A stretch of 64,000 nt of DNA from contig NC_092226.1 of assembly GCF_036320965.1 (NCBI RefSeq), positions 22,036,002 through 22,100,001 of the forward strand, read 5' to 3'. The stretch comes from Panulirus ornatus. Lineage: Eukaryota > Arthropoda > Malacostraca > Decapoda > Palinuridae. The notes beneath the pieces were generated by a model. That model did no database searches and was not told the DNA's origin. It saw nothing but the letters and a program-made list of their open reading frames with translations. Shown here one piece after another: positions 43,661 to 55,599 of the stretch. Position 1 is the stretch's first letter, and the number at the start of each line of letters is the position of its first letter. The translations under genes and the position numbers were made by a program.

Positions 43661-43663
43661 TTA

Positions 43664-44433
43664 CTGGAATTTCTTCAAACATAACTGATAAATTAGGGAA
43701 ACAATTACGTTACCAGAATGCTAGCTTGCTGTAATGGAATGTTGAATCTTGAATGCCTATATTTCTGTCTATCTTAAAGTGGAAAATAAAAATCTTAAAA
43801 CCTTACTGCATTAATGATAATAGATAGAAAATTGATATAAAAGATCATCAAACCTTTATAGTACAAAACATACAAAACATACACTCCTCTGTACAAAACA
43901 TACACTCCTCTGCCCATACACACTGCCACACTGCCTTTCTGGTACAAATAGATGACTGCTGTTCATTGTTACTGTACTTTTTGCTGTCCAGTAATTGTAG
44001 TGTAGTACAGTGAACTCTCATTCGCCCATGACACAGGTAACCAGAAACAGTGACACCAATCAGTTATCTGGTAAAGTATTTTGTGTAGAGGTGGCTTGTA
44101 TAAGCATTACTTGCTTTTCAAGTGAATGAAAATATAAGTAAATGTATAGGAAAGCTCTTTATATGGTGTAGGACTTTAGTGCAGTGGTTGGTGTAGTGTT
44201 GCAAGTCTGCAGATAGGAACAAAGAGACCAAATGGGTTAGTACAGTTTACTTAAGCTCCCCAGTATATGTAGGTTATACATAGATTCATTTTTACATATT
44301 TCATGAAATTGATTGAAAATAATTAATTAAACAGTGTTAGAATGATGGACCTTACCTCTCCCTGCAGATCTACTTACTTTTATGCCAATATTGATACATT
44401 GTGTGCTCTTCTGCAACCAGTTTTTCTCTCAAG
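43664..44433. other. Intron sequence
   Basis: Contains a short tandem ACAAAACATACACTCCTCTG near 43863-43912. A related stretch (CCCACAC...TTTCTGGTACAA) recurs near 49808-49852. No gene seen. Confidence 0.45.
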
Positions 44434-45472
44434 TATGAAGTCTGTTGGGGATGAGAGAGCTTGGGAAGTGAGTCAGTTGTTGTTCGCTGATGATACAGCG
44501 CTGGTGGCTGATTCATGTGAGAAACTGCAGAAGCTGGTGACTGAGTTTGGTAAAGTGTGTGGAAGAAGAAAGTTAAGAGTAAATGTGAATAAGAGCAAGG
44601 TTATTAGGTACAGTAGGGGTGAGGGTCAAGTCAATTGGGAGGTGAGTTTGAATGGAGAAAAACTGGAGGAAGTGAAGTGTTTTAGATATCTGGGAGTGGA
44701 TCTGTCAGCGGATGGAACCATGGAAGCGGAAGTGGATCATAGGGTGGGGGAGGGGGCGAAAATTTTGGGAGCCTTGAAAAATGTGTGGAAGTCGAGAACA
44801 TTATCTCGGAAAGCAAAAATGGGTATGTTTGAAGGAATAGTGGTACCAACAATGTTGTATGGTTGCGAGGCGTGGGCTATGGATAGAGATGTGCGCAGGA
44901 GGATGGATGTGCTGGAAATGAGATGTTTGAGGAAAATGTGTGGTGTGAGGTGGTTTGATCGAGTAAGTAACGTAAGGGTAAGAGAGATGTGTGGAAATAA
45001 AAAGAGCGTGGTTGAGAGAGCAGAAGAGGGTGTTTTGAAATGGTTTGGGCACATGGAGAGAATGAGTGAGGAAAGATTGACCAAGAGGATATATGTGTCG
45101 GAGGTGGAGGGAACGAGGAGAAGAGGGAGACCAAATTGGAGGTGGAAAGATGGAGTGAAAAAGATTTTGTGTGATCGGGGCCTGAACATGCAGGAGGGTG
45201 AAAGGAGGGCAAGGAATAGAGTGAATTGGAGCGATGTGGTATACAGGGGTTGACGTGCTGTCAGTGGATTGAATCAAGGCATGTGAAGCGTCTGGGGTAA
45301 ACCATGGAAAGCTGTGTAGGTATGTATATTTGCGTGTGTGGACGTGTGTATGTACATGTGTATGGGGGGGGGGTTGGGCCATTTCTTTCGTCTGTTTCCT
45401 TGCGCTACCTCGCAAACGCGGGAGACAGCGACAAAGTATAAAAAAAAAAAAAAAAAAAAGAAAAAAAAAAGA
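44434..45472 (+). mobile_element. RTE-clade LINE, young 5'-truncated copy with short-type 3' UTR
   Basis: Begins at SMKSVGDERAWEVSQLLFAD and runs unbroken to VVYRG at 45253, sharing DLSADG and VCGRRKL with the copies at 24346 and 27339 with very few differences. The short-type UTR, the 3' core near 45402-45432 and a 30-base A-rich tail follow. No clear target duplication is found. Confidence 0.93.
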
Positions 45473-46074
45473 TGCATAAGAAGTATATATGAATCATTTT
45501 AAAAACCTGTTGGAATTACATTTGTACACATACAGACAATGCCCTTTGCACATTATTTCTAAATTTCCTGTTTTAGTTTATGTTGAAGCTCTGTATTTTG
45601 TACAGTATAACCATTGCACAGAATGTTCGTAACATCATGTAGTGCTGTGATGTGATTTGTATAAATGTACACCTCATTGTTTTCCATTCATCATCAGATT
45701 AAGAGCGTAATAAACAAGAACTTCCTGATATAAACATACATTCAAATGCTAAACTTTCCAGATTATATAAAAGTGTAAACACTGTGCCATTCACACACTT
45801 TTGTCTGTCCACACATCTCAATTTAATGTAATCAAATGGGGCACATCAGTCCCCCTCCACTCATTGAGTTCAAGCAAAGAATCAAAGATTTTCTTGTTTG
45901 AAACCATTATAAACCAGGTAAAATGAGTAAGTAATTTGCAGCAGTTATAAGCTATACCTGTTGCATGAAAAGGTAAGAAAACCTATCAGTCCTGATGTTA
46001 AACTGGATATGTTATGCGATATTGAAGTGAATGAAGTAATCTCAATTGATTGCACAGCTATTTATTTTAAGATA
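45473..46074. other. Intron sequence, no feature recognised
   Basis: AT-rich and unique-looking, with no open frame or repeat I recognise. Confidence 0.5.
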
Positions 46075-46160
46075 TGATCTGTCTATCTTGTCATCAATAT
46101 CTCTGATGCCTGTTCCCTCCGGGAACTCTCATCAAGGGTGTGGCTATGGGAAAAGTGTGT
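46075..46160. repeat. Unclassified interspersed repeat (copy D3), left part
   Basis: ATCTCTGATGCCTGTTCCCTC and GGGAACTCTC match the left of D1 and D2. The match stops where the minus-strand LINE begins and resumes at 49170. Confidence 0.65.
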
Positions 46161-49100
46161 CCACTTATCCTTGTCCATACATGCCTACCTTGCATACACC
46201 ATCCCATGCATTCTTCCCCCATTTCTCTCCCTCCCCTATTCTTTCTCTCTGTTTCCCCATGTCACAGGTAGTCTTTTCACATCAACCCCTTTGATTGTGC
46301 TAGCATACATTCTTCATGTAAACTCCCCATCTTGCATTCTTTCCACATGCCCAAACCCCCTCAAAGTATCACCCACTCTACCTCTCAATGATTCATTCCC
46401 ATTATGTTCCCTGCCATACCACATCTCTCATAAACCCTCTCATTTCATTCTTCATGCCATCTAGTCATACCACATGCTCCTTTCAAATAGCTCATTTCCA
46501 GTGCCTGGATTCTTGACCTCTGTGACTCATTCCTTGCCTTTGTTTTGGCTACATAGGTCAGGGTTGGGTTGGTTATGCAGTCCCTTAATCCTTTGTTCAC
46601 TTCTATACTAACACATCCACCCATCACCATACTGTTAAGGGGCCCAATGACTCTTCTACCCTATATGCTCTTTCCCATATCTCTCCCTCCATATCACATA
46701 ACATCCTTAAGATAGCTGTTAAGTATTTAAATTCTCTCATCTTTTCCAGTCCCCCATATCTGCAACACAGTTTAGTACACTTTCTTTTTTTACTCTGTAT
46801 GGTTTTTGCGCAATTTATACTTTCAGTTTCCTTTCAAACACAATTTCTTTATGTTTACTCTCGATTACCTTCAGTCACCTATGCTTATACACACCATGAA
46901 ATACACTTACAACCTCCTACACCTCTCAGCAAACAATGCAGTATCATCCTCAAACAGGCTTGTCACTAGCTGCCCTACCTCACCACCACATTCCATCTCT
47001 GCACCCTCTTTCCTTAGTTTTGCTTTCACCTCTCTTATCACTGCATCCATGTATATTAAAAAGCCTCTGTGACATCAAACAGCCCTGCCTCACACCAGCA
47101 TGTATACTGAAACTTTTGCTCACTCTCTAACCACTCTTACACATGCTGCTGCTACTTTATCGGAGTTTTCACACTATTCAACAGGTGTCCCCTACCCCAA
47201 ATATCCTTAACACATTCCATAAAGAGTTCCACTCATCTGTGTCATATGCTTTCTCCAAATCCATAAAAGTTCCAAAAACTTCTTATCTTTTGCTAGATAC
47301 TTTTCCAATGTAATTTTCTCTACAAAAATCTGACCCACATATCTACTTTTCCTAAAACCATCTTGCTCCTCACTTATTTTTCATTCGTCACTTCCATCAC
47401 TTTATCAATCAACACTCTTGAATACACTTTTCCAAGTATACTTAAACTTATTCCCCTGTAATTGCTACATACATCCTTAGCAACTTTTAAGTTGAAAAAA
47501 GCAACAATAATGGCTTTCATCCAGTCATCAGGTAAAACCTTCTGTTTCCATGTTAAATTTCATATCTAATGCAGCTACTCTGTCATACTTTCTCCTCAAT
47601 ACTTCAGCATTTCAGCCATAATCTCATCCACTTCAGGTGCCTTCCCTCCTTTCACCCTTTTTTATGCACTTTTTACCTCCCTTCATGCTATAGGCCCATG
47701 CTTGTGAATCTTCCATACCCATGCACATAACAACTGCTGCCTAACCTTCTCACATGTTCATCAGTTCTTCATAATGCTCTCTGCATCTTTCATTCTCTTC
47801 CTCCTTTTGATTCAACAAATCCCCTTCCTTACTTTTCACATTAACATTTCCACTCTTGCATCCACTTCTTTTTCACCTTCTTCCTGTACAATTTTTATTT
47901 TCCCAAAACTTTTCAATCAACTTTCTTTCAAAATCTTCAGCTACTCTTTCTTTGCTTTCCTTTAACAGCTTCTAGATATTCGTTTATGCATTTTGTATTT
48001 TTCACCCCTCCTTTGCTTGACTCCCACTGATACATACCTTTCAAGCAATCTGTTATATATCTTTTTCTTCCCTTCCACAGCATTTCTGATTTCATCACGC
48101 ATATCCTTATTATTCTTATGTCTCACGACCTTTTGTCCAGCTACTAATTCTGATCCCTTTAACTGTCTTTCTCCAAACATTTTAAACTCCTCATTCACAC
48201 ATGATGGCATTCCTACATTTGTTGCACTTCATCTAAACTTTTGGTTACCCTCATTTCGTATTCCTTGCACTCTTTCTGATTCATCCTCTCACTTGCCAAC
48301 ACTTATCTCTGTATTCCTCCATACACCATAATTCCGCTTCTCCCTGATCACAACTTAACCATCCAGAACAGCTTTTTTTCAAATTTTCGTTCTCTGTCAC
48401 TTTGTCAAAATCTTTTGTCCTTCTCTTCCATCATTTCTCATCCTGACATACCTGTGGATCATCTTGTGCTGAAAAAAGATGTTTGTAAGGAATATACCCT
48501 TCTCAGTACAGACATCCACAAGATAACATCCATTCTTATTTACTCCAGGCACTCCCCATTTACCAACTATCTTGCCAATTTCATCAAATCCCACTTCGTG
48601 TTTATATCACCCATTATAAACACCTTTCCCTCATTCTCAAAACCATTTATACACTCATTCAAGTTTCTCCAGAAATGTATCATTTCATCCTTACCTCACA
48701 TAGGTTTCATATTCACAGGCACATATACAAATACCTATGCATACTAAACATTTCTAGTCTTTCCATTCATCCACACTATTTTTGATCCATTCTCTCCATG
48801 CTTTGTTACCTCACATAGTTTTCATATTCACAGGCACATATACAAATACCTGTGCATACTAAACATTTCCAGTCTTTCCGTTCATCCACACTATTTTTGA
48901 TCCATTCTCTCCATGCTTTGTAACACCCTCCAATACTTTCAGTGATAGCACTATTGTACATCCTTCTTTCCATGCTCTGGCATAACTTGCATTCAGCATT
49001 TCCATTTTCACTCCATATACCCATCCCAGTGATATGGGTTTCCCCAATCCCCAGCACATCTAAACTATAACTTATATATTTCTCCTCAGGCTCTGTCCTT

Positions 49101-49167
49101 TTACTCTCATCATTTACCTTTAGAGTCATCACCCTTATTTGCTTGTCCTTTTTACTCCCAAGCATAA
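46161..49167 (-). mobile_element. Second RTE-like LINE family, minus strand, nearly full length, decayed
   Basis: On the minus strand from the right: LDVLGIGETHITGMGIWSEN (endonuclease start, near 49050), KNGCYLVDVCTEKGIFLTN and KMIHRYVRMRNDGREG (near 48420-48540), a basic linker near 47970-48210, an RT core with GTFMDLEKAYD near 47260 and LFEDDTALFAE near 46940 (FADD to FEDD), then SRIQALEMSYLKGACGMTRW near 46480. The layout is as in the main family, but the sequence differs strongly, so this is a separate and older lineage. A 114-bp tandem duplication lies at about 48696-48923. Many stops and frameshifts. Confidence 0.82.
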
Positions 49168-49260
49168 TTGATAGACTTACAGTGCCACTTCTTTGCCTTT
49201 TGTGCCTCACCCTTCATGGGCCACTAGCAGAGTGCAACTCCAGTTGAATGTTTCTCAGAG
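49168..49260. repeat. Unclassified interspersed repeat (copy D3), right part
   Basis: CTTCTTTGCCTTTTGTGCCT and GGCCACTAGCAGAGTGCAAC continue the D2 alignment after the LINE at 46161-49167, so the LINE inserted into this repeat. Confidence 0.65.
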
Positions 49261-50146
49261 GTAGCATGGCTGCCAAAATGTCCAAAAAATTAAAACTCCA
49301 GCATACGTCAAGTGTTTGACTGTACTTAAAACACTACTGTTGCGATATGATGATAATCTTTAATGTACTTGAGCAGCACACAGAATAATGTGTGGAAAAT
49401 CGTGTCCAGAAATATTCCCCAGGAATGCATTCCCATTATATAACCATAAGTCTGGGGTAAAATAGGCTTAATTTAGTTTCATGTAGAGTAAGACTTTTCA
49501 AAATTGCTTCAAATACAACAAATGAGGAGCTCCAGTACACTAGTATAAGGCAATGAATAATTTTTACATTCTGTTTTGAAGACAGTACATTTATTAGTTT
49601 TCTGTATTTTTCAAGTCAATTTTTATTCTGTCTTACATCTCAGAAATTAATTTTACCAACACCATTAAGGTCCTTAGGATTCCAGGTAACAGGAAGTCTA
49701 CTGTAATAATGAAAAATAATTCATATCATATGGAAAGCCATAGAGGTAAGGGAGGTAGGTGAGTGGATCAGTGCACCTTCCTTCGTACCTATACATACAC
49801 TTCCCTGCCCACACCTTAACTCTACACCACCATTTTGACTTTCTGGTACAATTATAAGACTTATGTCTATCTTATCTGTTTTGAATATAAATCTGTCAGA
49901 TCCTGCACTAAGTGCATGAAGTAAGGATAGAACAGAAAGAAGGCTGTCTCTTCATCCTTCACTTCCTTCAGCAACAATAGCCAGCAGGGAAAAGAATGGA
50001 AAAAAAAAGAACACTTGTTGGCAAAGTAATCTTGCATGAAATTTTTAGGATAGAATGAAAGGGAAATTATACAGTAAATCTTAATGCACTGTTCAGCCCT
50101 CTGCACAAATCTGTTTTCATCAGACATAGTCATATTTCTGTTTAAG
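49261..50146. other. Intron sequence before exon 3
   Basis: Unique-looking, AT-rich. No gene or mobile element is recognised. It ends in a TTTCTGTTTAAG acceptor. Confidence 0.5.
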
Positions 50147-50259
50147 GTTCTTCTCGTGGTTGGTGGACAGGCCCCAAAGGCAATACGCAGTGTAGAATGT
50201 TATGACTTCAAGGATGAGCGCTGGTTTCCTGTAGCTGAAATGCCAACTAGACGGTGCAG
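50147..50259 (+). CDS. KLHL2/3: Kelch-like protein (KLHL2/KLHL3 type), exon 3 in window: Kelch blade 1
   Basis: After a TTTAAG acceptor the exon reads VLLVVGGQAPKAIRSVECYD and continues to EMPTRRC, then two bases before donor GTATGT. GGQAPKAIRSVECYDF is the hallmark of blade 1 in KLHL2 and KLHL3. The double glycine and the later Tyr and Trp are the conserved Kelch-repeat residues. The split arginine codon is completed by the first base of the 60542 exon. Blade 1 binds substrate together with the other blades at the top of the propeller. The downstream intron is 10.3 kb and contains a SINE, old LINE copies and two Tigger-like elements. Confidence 0.94.
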
Positions 50260-50914
50260 GTATGTTAAGTATCTTGAATTCCTTATATCCTTCTTACTTT
50301 TCATCTAATACATAATGATTGTTGACAGCTGATAATCGGCTTTTAGTCTTAATGCTTTCTTCCTTCAGCAGTTAGACTTTGTTCCCTACCTAATAAATTT
50401 TGACAAAACAGAGTTCTAGCAGTAGTAAACACCAATGAATTTTTCACAAATTTGAGTGTCCTTAGTGCATGGCACAAGAGAACTTGCCAACTCTAATGGC
50501 TTTTTAAGCTGGAGATAATATTTAGTAAATGACCGGCTGGAAGTCATATTGTGGAAAATTAAAGTGCTAAATTTAAGGAAAATGGCCTGTCGAACTTTTT
50601 ATTTTTTTAAACTGGAATGACACAAGCAAAACTTGCCCTAGTGTGACATTTTTCAAAAATAAGAGAAATTCTTGTAACTGTTTTTGTCATACCATTTATA
50701 AAAGCTATTGACTAACACAAATGTTATAATACTACAATAAACCTACCAACGTGAGGAGACCTTTCAAAATGAACGAAAATATATGCTGCAGTTCTGCCAG
50801 CCATATGATGTAAACCCTCTTTACACCTTATTATTCACATGTTTCTGTATCCAGTTATGTTGTGATTTTTTATTCTATAATGATACATGTTATTCTTTAT
50901 AAAGAGATATACAT
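50260..50914. other. Intron sequence after exon 3
   Basis: AT-rich, no open frame or repeat recognised. Confidence 0.5.
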
Positions 50915-51155
50915 AATAGGGGATTAAGAATACTTCCCACGTATTCCCTGCGTGTCGTAGAAGGCGACTAAAAGGGGAGGGAGCGGGGGGCTGGAAATCC
51001 TCCCCTCTCGTTTTTTTTTTTTTTTTTTTTAATTTTCCAAAAGAAGGAACAGAGGGGGCCAGTTGAGGATATTCCAAAAAAGGCCCAGTCCTCTGTTCTT
51101 AGCGCTACCTCGCTAACGCGGGAAATGGCGAATAGTTTAAAAGAAAGAAAGAAGA
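50915..51155 (+). repeat. SINE-like repeat (copy S10), nearly full length
   Basis: Starts at ATAGGGGATTAAGAATACTT and contains CTGCGTGTCGTAGAAGGCG, the central T-run and GCTACCTCGCTAACGCGGGA, ending in a GAAAGAAAGAAG tail rather than pure A. Confidence 0.92.
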
Positions 51156-51199
51156 AAACATATATTTACATATTTACACTATTTGTTACAATATTTTCA

Positions 51200-52690
51200 G
51201 TAGTTTGTTTATTGATTGGGTGGTGAGGGAGATAGATATGAGTCTTACAGAGAGGGGCAAGTATGCAGTCTGTTAGGGATGTGAGGTCCTGGAAAGCAAG
51301 TTAGTTTTTGTTTGCTGATGATACAGCACTGATCGAAGATTTGAGTAAGAAACTGTAGAAGTTGGTCATTTACTTTGGAAGAGAGTATGAAAGGAGGAAG
51401 TTGATAGTAAATGTGAATAATGGCTAGGTTGTTAGGTTTAGCAGGTTTGAAGATGTGAGTTTGAATGGAAAAAAATTAGATGGAGTGAAGTATTTCAGAT
51501 GCCTGGGAATGGACATGATAGTGAATGGAACCATGGAAGAAGGAAGTAAGTTATGGGGTGGGTGATCAGGCGAAGGTTCTGGGAACACTGAAGGATGTGT
51601 GGAGAGATAGCTATCGGGGAGGGCAGAAATGGGCATGTTTGAAGGTATAGTCCCAACAATATGGATGCAGGGCATGGGCTATAGATGTATGGAGGAGCAT
51701 GGACATGTTGGGAATGAAATGTTCTGTTCCAGTATGTGGTGTGAGGTGATTTGGTTTGAGTAAGTAATAGAAGGATAAGGGAGAAGGGTGGTAATAAAAA
51801 GAAAGTGTTGAGATAGCTGAAGAGGGTGTGCTGAATGGTTTGACCACATGGAGAGAATGAGTGCAGAAGGGTCGACTAGGAGGATTTATGTCATAAGTGG
51901 AGGGAACAAGAAGGGGAAGACTAAATTGGAAATGGAAAGATGAAGTGAAAAAGATTTCAAGTGATCAGGGCATGAACATGTAGGAGAGTAAAAGACTTCC
52001 ACAGGATATAGTGAATTGGAACAATGTGGTATACAAAGGTTGACAGGCTGTCAGTCGACTGAACTAGGGCATGTGAAGCTACCAGGGTAGACCATGGAAA
52101 GGTCTGTGGGACCTGGTTATGGCTTGGGAGCCATGGTTTTGGTGTACAGGTTGTACCTCTTTAATCCGGCAAGCTTAGGACCTGGCCATTGCTGGGCCAC
52201 AGAAAATGGTGGAAAACAGAAATTGACCCCTAAGTTATACACAGTTGACGATCTGATCTCATAATACTCACACAGAGTCTTTACAGAAATTCCTTTATCT
52301 AATTTTTTCAGTAACTTCACCTTTTCAAGCATAGATAATGATTTATGCTTATTAGCACTAGCACCATTTTCTCCACCTCTTGGTCTCTTGGATAACATCC
52401 TGAAAAGCTAAAATACAGCTGAATAAAAGAAATTACCATAACTGTTAATTAGCTCAGCTGCCGTGTAAACAGATTTTGACACCTTAGCGCTGCTAACAGC
52501 GCCACCCAGTGGCAGATTCACAAATTAATAACTAATGGTGGCAGATTCAAAACATTGTGGACCACAGAGCGCCAGATTAGAGAGGTACAACCTGTATTAC
52601 ACACGACAGCTAGAGAATGGATGTAAGTGAATATGGCCTTTCTTCTTCAGTTCCTGGTGCTACCTTGCTAACACAGGAAACAGTAATCAA
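51200..52690 (+). mobile_element. RTE-clade LINE, old copy, interrupted by a DNA transposon
   Basis: From FADDTAL (TTTGCTGATGATACAGCACT near 51309) through the C-terminus to a long-type 3' UTR. Highly frameshifted. At 52145 the UTR is interrupted by a Tigger-like element and resumes at 52597 with TTACACACGACAGCTAGAG, exactly the expected continuation. Confidence 0.85.
52147..52594 (-). mobile_element. pogo/Tigger-type DNA transposon (448 bp, internally deleted)
   Basis: Terminal inverted repeats of 24 bp with 2 mismatches begin CAGGTTGTACCTCT at both ends, flanked by TA (52145-52146 and 52595-52596). On the minus strand from 52398 it encodes MLSKRPRGG, then HKSLSMLEKVKLLKKLDKGI and LCEYYEIRSSTVYN, the N-terminal helix-turn-helix of CENP-B/pogo-type transposases. 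After about 58 residues the frame jumps to terminal sequence. The DDE catalytic part is therefore deleted, leaving a non-autonomous derivative. Confidence 0.85.
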
Positions 52691-52960
52691 AACCTCCCAT
52701 CATCAGTATTTTACCATCTCCATGAATTGAGTGTTTTACAGCTTCATTTACCATCCTGATTGTTCCTTCATTGACATCAATGTATTTTTGTTCTAGATTG
52801 TTGCAGTTTTTATGAGGATTATATGATATTACCACTACTGTTGCATTTCTTCCTTGCAGTTACTTCTGTCATATATTGTCTGAATGGGAGATCTTCCACT
52901 GTTTCTTAAAACTTAGGCTATCTTTTATTAAGAGGGCCAAGTCCTCTCTTTCCTTTCACT
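52691..52960 (-). mobile_element. LINE endonuclease fragment (jockey/CR1-like), minus strand
   Basis: The minus strand reads ATVVVISYNP, then EGTIRMVNEAVKHSIHGDGK and ILMMGGF, which fits the part of an AP endonuclease leading to the (L/M)GDFN box, with the aspartate now glycine. It may belong with the jockey-like lineage at 35600-36550; that is not certain. Confidence 0.55.
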
Positions 52961-52969
52961 TCTGTGACT

Positions 52970-53650
52970 GTGATTTCCATGGCTGCTTTATATGCCATGG
53001 TTCACTCAACTCACAGCATGTCACCTCCTGTATACCACATCACTGTAATTCACTCCATCCCATGCAAACCTTACACCCTCGTGCATGTTCTGGCAATGAG
53101 TACTCAAAAATTTTTTTTACTCCAGCCTTCCTTCTCTAATTACGTCTCCTCCTTCCCCATTTTTCCTTCATTTTTGACACATCCTCTCTGTCAAGCTCTT
53201 CTTGCTCATTCTCTGCATATGTCCAAACCATTTCAGCACACCCTCTTCAGCTATTTCAACCATACTCTCCGTATTACCATATCTCCCTCAGTCTATCGTT
53301 AATTTTAAACTTAATCACCTCTCCTCATGCCACATTTTATCCTCAGACAATTGATTTCCAATATGCTTACCCTCATCATTTCTTTCTTATGTATAGCCTA
53401 TGCCTCATATCTGTACAACATTGTTGGGACTATTATACCTTCAAACAGACCTATTTTCGATCTCCCTTACAGTGTCATCTTCTTTCACACATTCCTCAAT
53501 GCTTCTAGAACCTTCACCCTCTCACCCACCCCATGGCTCACATTTGCTTCCATAGTTCCATTCACTTCAATGTCCACTTCCAGATAACTAAAACACTCCA
53601 TTTCCTCAAAGCTTTTTCAAATTATACTCACACCCCAGCTAACCTGCCAA
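52970..53650 (-). mobile_element. RTE-clade LINE, old C-terminal fragment, minus strand
   Basis: Complement of the 3' UTR start (CCATGGCTGCTTTATATGCC), C-terminal RT region (complement of WFGHMQRMSKK near 53215) and the IVPTMLYRYEA equivalent near 53400. Diverged and frameshifted. Confidence 0.8.
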
Positions 53651-53654
53651 AAGA

Positions 53655-55590
53655 AGAAAACATATAAGAAATTCATATCAGTGGGAACAGATGAAAATCA
53701 CCAGGAATTAATCAAATTCCAAAGAAAGTGTAAGGTCATAAGCAGAGTAAATGCGTGGAAGAAAAGAGAATTTCCTTGAAAGTTAAGAATAATCCTAAGG
53801 AATTGTCCGAATATATATGACAAGGAAGACAGTAAAGGAGGAATTAGACCGTTATGAAATGAACATGACGCACTAACTACTGATGACAAGGAAATGGCTC
53901 CCATACTAAACCATTCCTTTAACTCTGTATTCACAACCGAAGAAACATCTCGAATACTGCAACGAGTGAAAATGTCTCAAGGATCAGATGAAGAGTTGAA
54001 GCTTAGAGAAATAAAGAGATCTGAAGTACTTTAATTAAATACCTGGACCAGTTAAATCCTAACAAACCCAACAGCCTGGATAATTTAGCTCCATGATTTT
54101 TAAAAGAGGTCAGGAGACAGCTGATATACTATATAACTAGAATATTCAAGAGATCTCAATTGGATGGTCAGGTGCCATCTGACTGAAAACTAGCCAATGT
54201 TACCCCTATATTTAAGAAAGACATCAGTGTTAGGTAAAACAATGGAAAAAATGATACAAGATAAAATTGTCACCTTTTTAGATCACAAAATTATATTGGA
54301 CAGTCAACACATTTTCTGCTGTAGAAGATCCTGCCTGACAAATTTACTAGAATTTTTTTAATGGTATGTATTAGAATTGAGACAAAAAGCAAACAAACGA
54401 AAAAGCTTTCAATAAAGTGCTTCACAAGAGACTTTTACATGAACTCAAGCACACAGAATAGGTGAAGAACTCTGTACATGGATTAGAAACTGACTTACTG
54501 GAAGAAAGCAGCATGTAGTATTAAATGACAAAGCCTCAGATTGGCTAGATGTAATGAGTGGTGTACCATAGGTCCTAGGCCCAATTCCTTTTGTAACATA
54601 CATTAATGACCTAGAACTCAGTCTCATGTCTAAGATCTCCAAAGTTGTTGACAATACTAAACTAGGAGGTAGAGCTGTAAACAGGCAGGACTGCGAAATG
54701 ATCCAAAAAGATCTTAACTTACTAGCAGAGTGGTCAGACAGATGAAAATGAAGTTTAATGTAGACAAGTGTAAAGTTATGCACTTTGAAGACAAGACTAT
54801 AATTTATGACTACAGACTATTCAGAAATGCTTTATCTAAAGTGAATGAAGAAAAGGACCGGACCTTGTAGTTGTCATGAGCAACAATCTGTAGCACACTA
54901 AACAGTGTCATGCAGCAAGTGTAGAAGGCAACCAAATGTTATGTTTCATAGCCAGGAACATAGATTAGAAGACACTAGAAACAATGCTCTCACTTTATAA
55001 TTATCTGGTATGACCACACCTTGAATATACAGTCCAGTTTTGGTCCCTTAACAGTAAAAAGGAAAAGGCAAAATTAGAGCAACTACAAAGACATGCAACA
55101 AAATTGATGCCATCCCTTGGAACTCTGGCATACGAAGAGAAGTTAAAACGATTGGATTTCTTCTCCCGTAAAGAACATATACTTCGCGGCAACTTAATCC
55201 AAGTGTTCAAAATTCTGAACATGTTTGATAAAGTAAATCACGAAAATCTTTTTGAAATACAAGAATATTTACTGGGACAAATGTAAACCTCAAAGGTAAA
55301 AGATGTAGTATGGACATGGGAAAAGCTCTTCCTACAGGTGTGTTGAGCACTGGAATAAGTTACTGTCAGACTTAGTAAAGGCTAAGACAATGAATACCTT
55401 CAAATGTCATTTAGACAAGTATTTCATAAATTCCGGTATACTCTTGATAAAAACACCAGAAATAGACTGGTGTTATCTTAAAAAACTGCCAAGCAGAATT
55501 CGAGCAGAATTATGTTTTCTTGTCAAATTACACTTTTTTCTTTACCAGACAACCCAGTTGTAGGCCAATCAGGCCTCCCATTGTCTGTCT
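53655..55590 (+). mobile_element. CR1/L2-like LINE, plus strand, decayed
   Basis: In pieces: FQRKCKVISRVNAWKKR near 53715, a degraded KxDKIVTFLDHKIILDSQH region near 54260, CTWIRN and LTGRKQHVVLNDKASDWLD near 54475-54550, YINDLELSLMSKISKVVDNT (FADD equivalent VVDNT) near 54600, and a C-terminal ATKxxxIPWN and LIQVFKILNMFDKVNHENL near 55100-55250. This is the usual order of a CR1/L2-like RT with the finger region mostly deleted. Many stops. Probably an old insertion. Confidence 0.8.
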
Positions 55591-55599
55591 TTCTTATGT

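Noticed and set aside
53698..53934. Short minus-strand hydrophobic frame
   Set aside because: Opposite strand of the CR1-like element, with no supporting motif.
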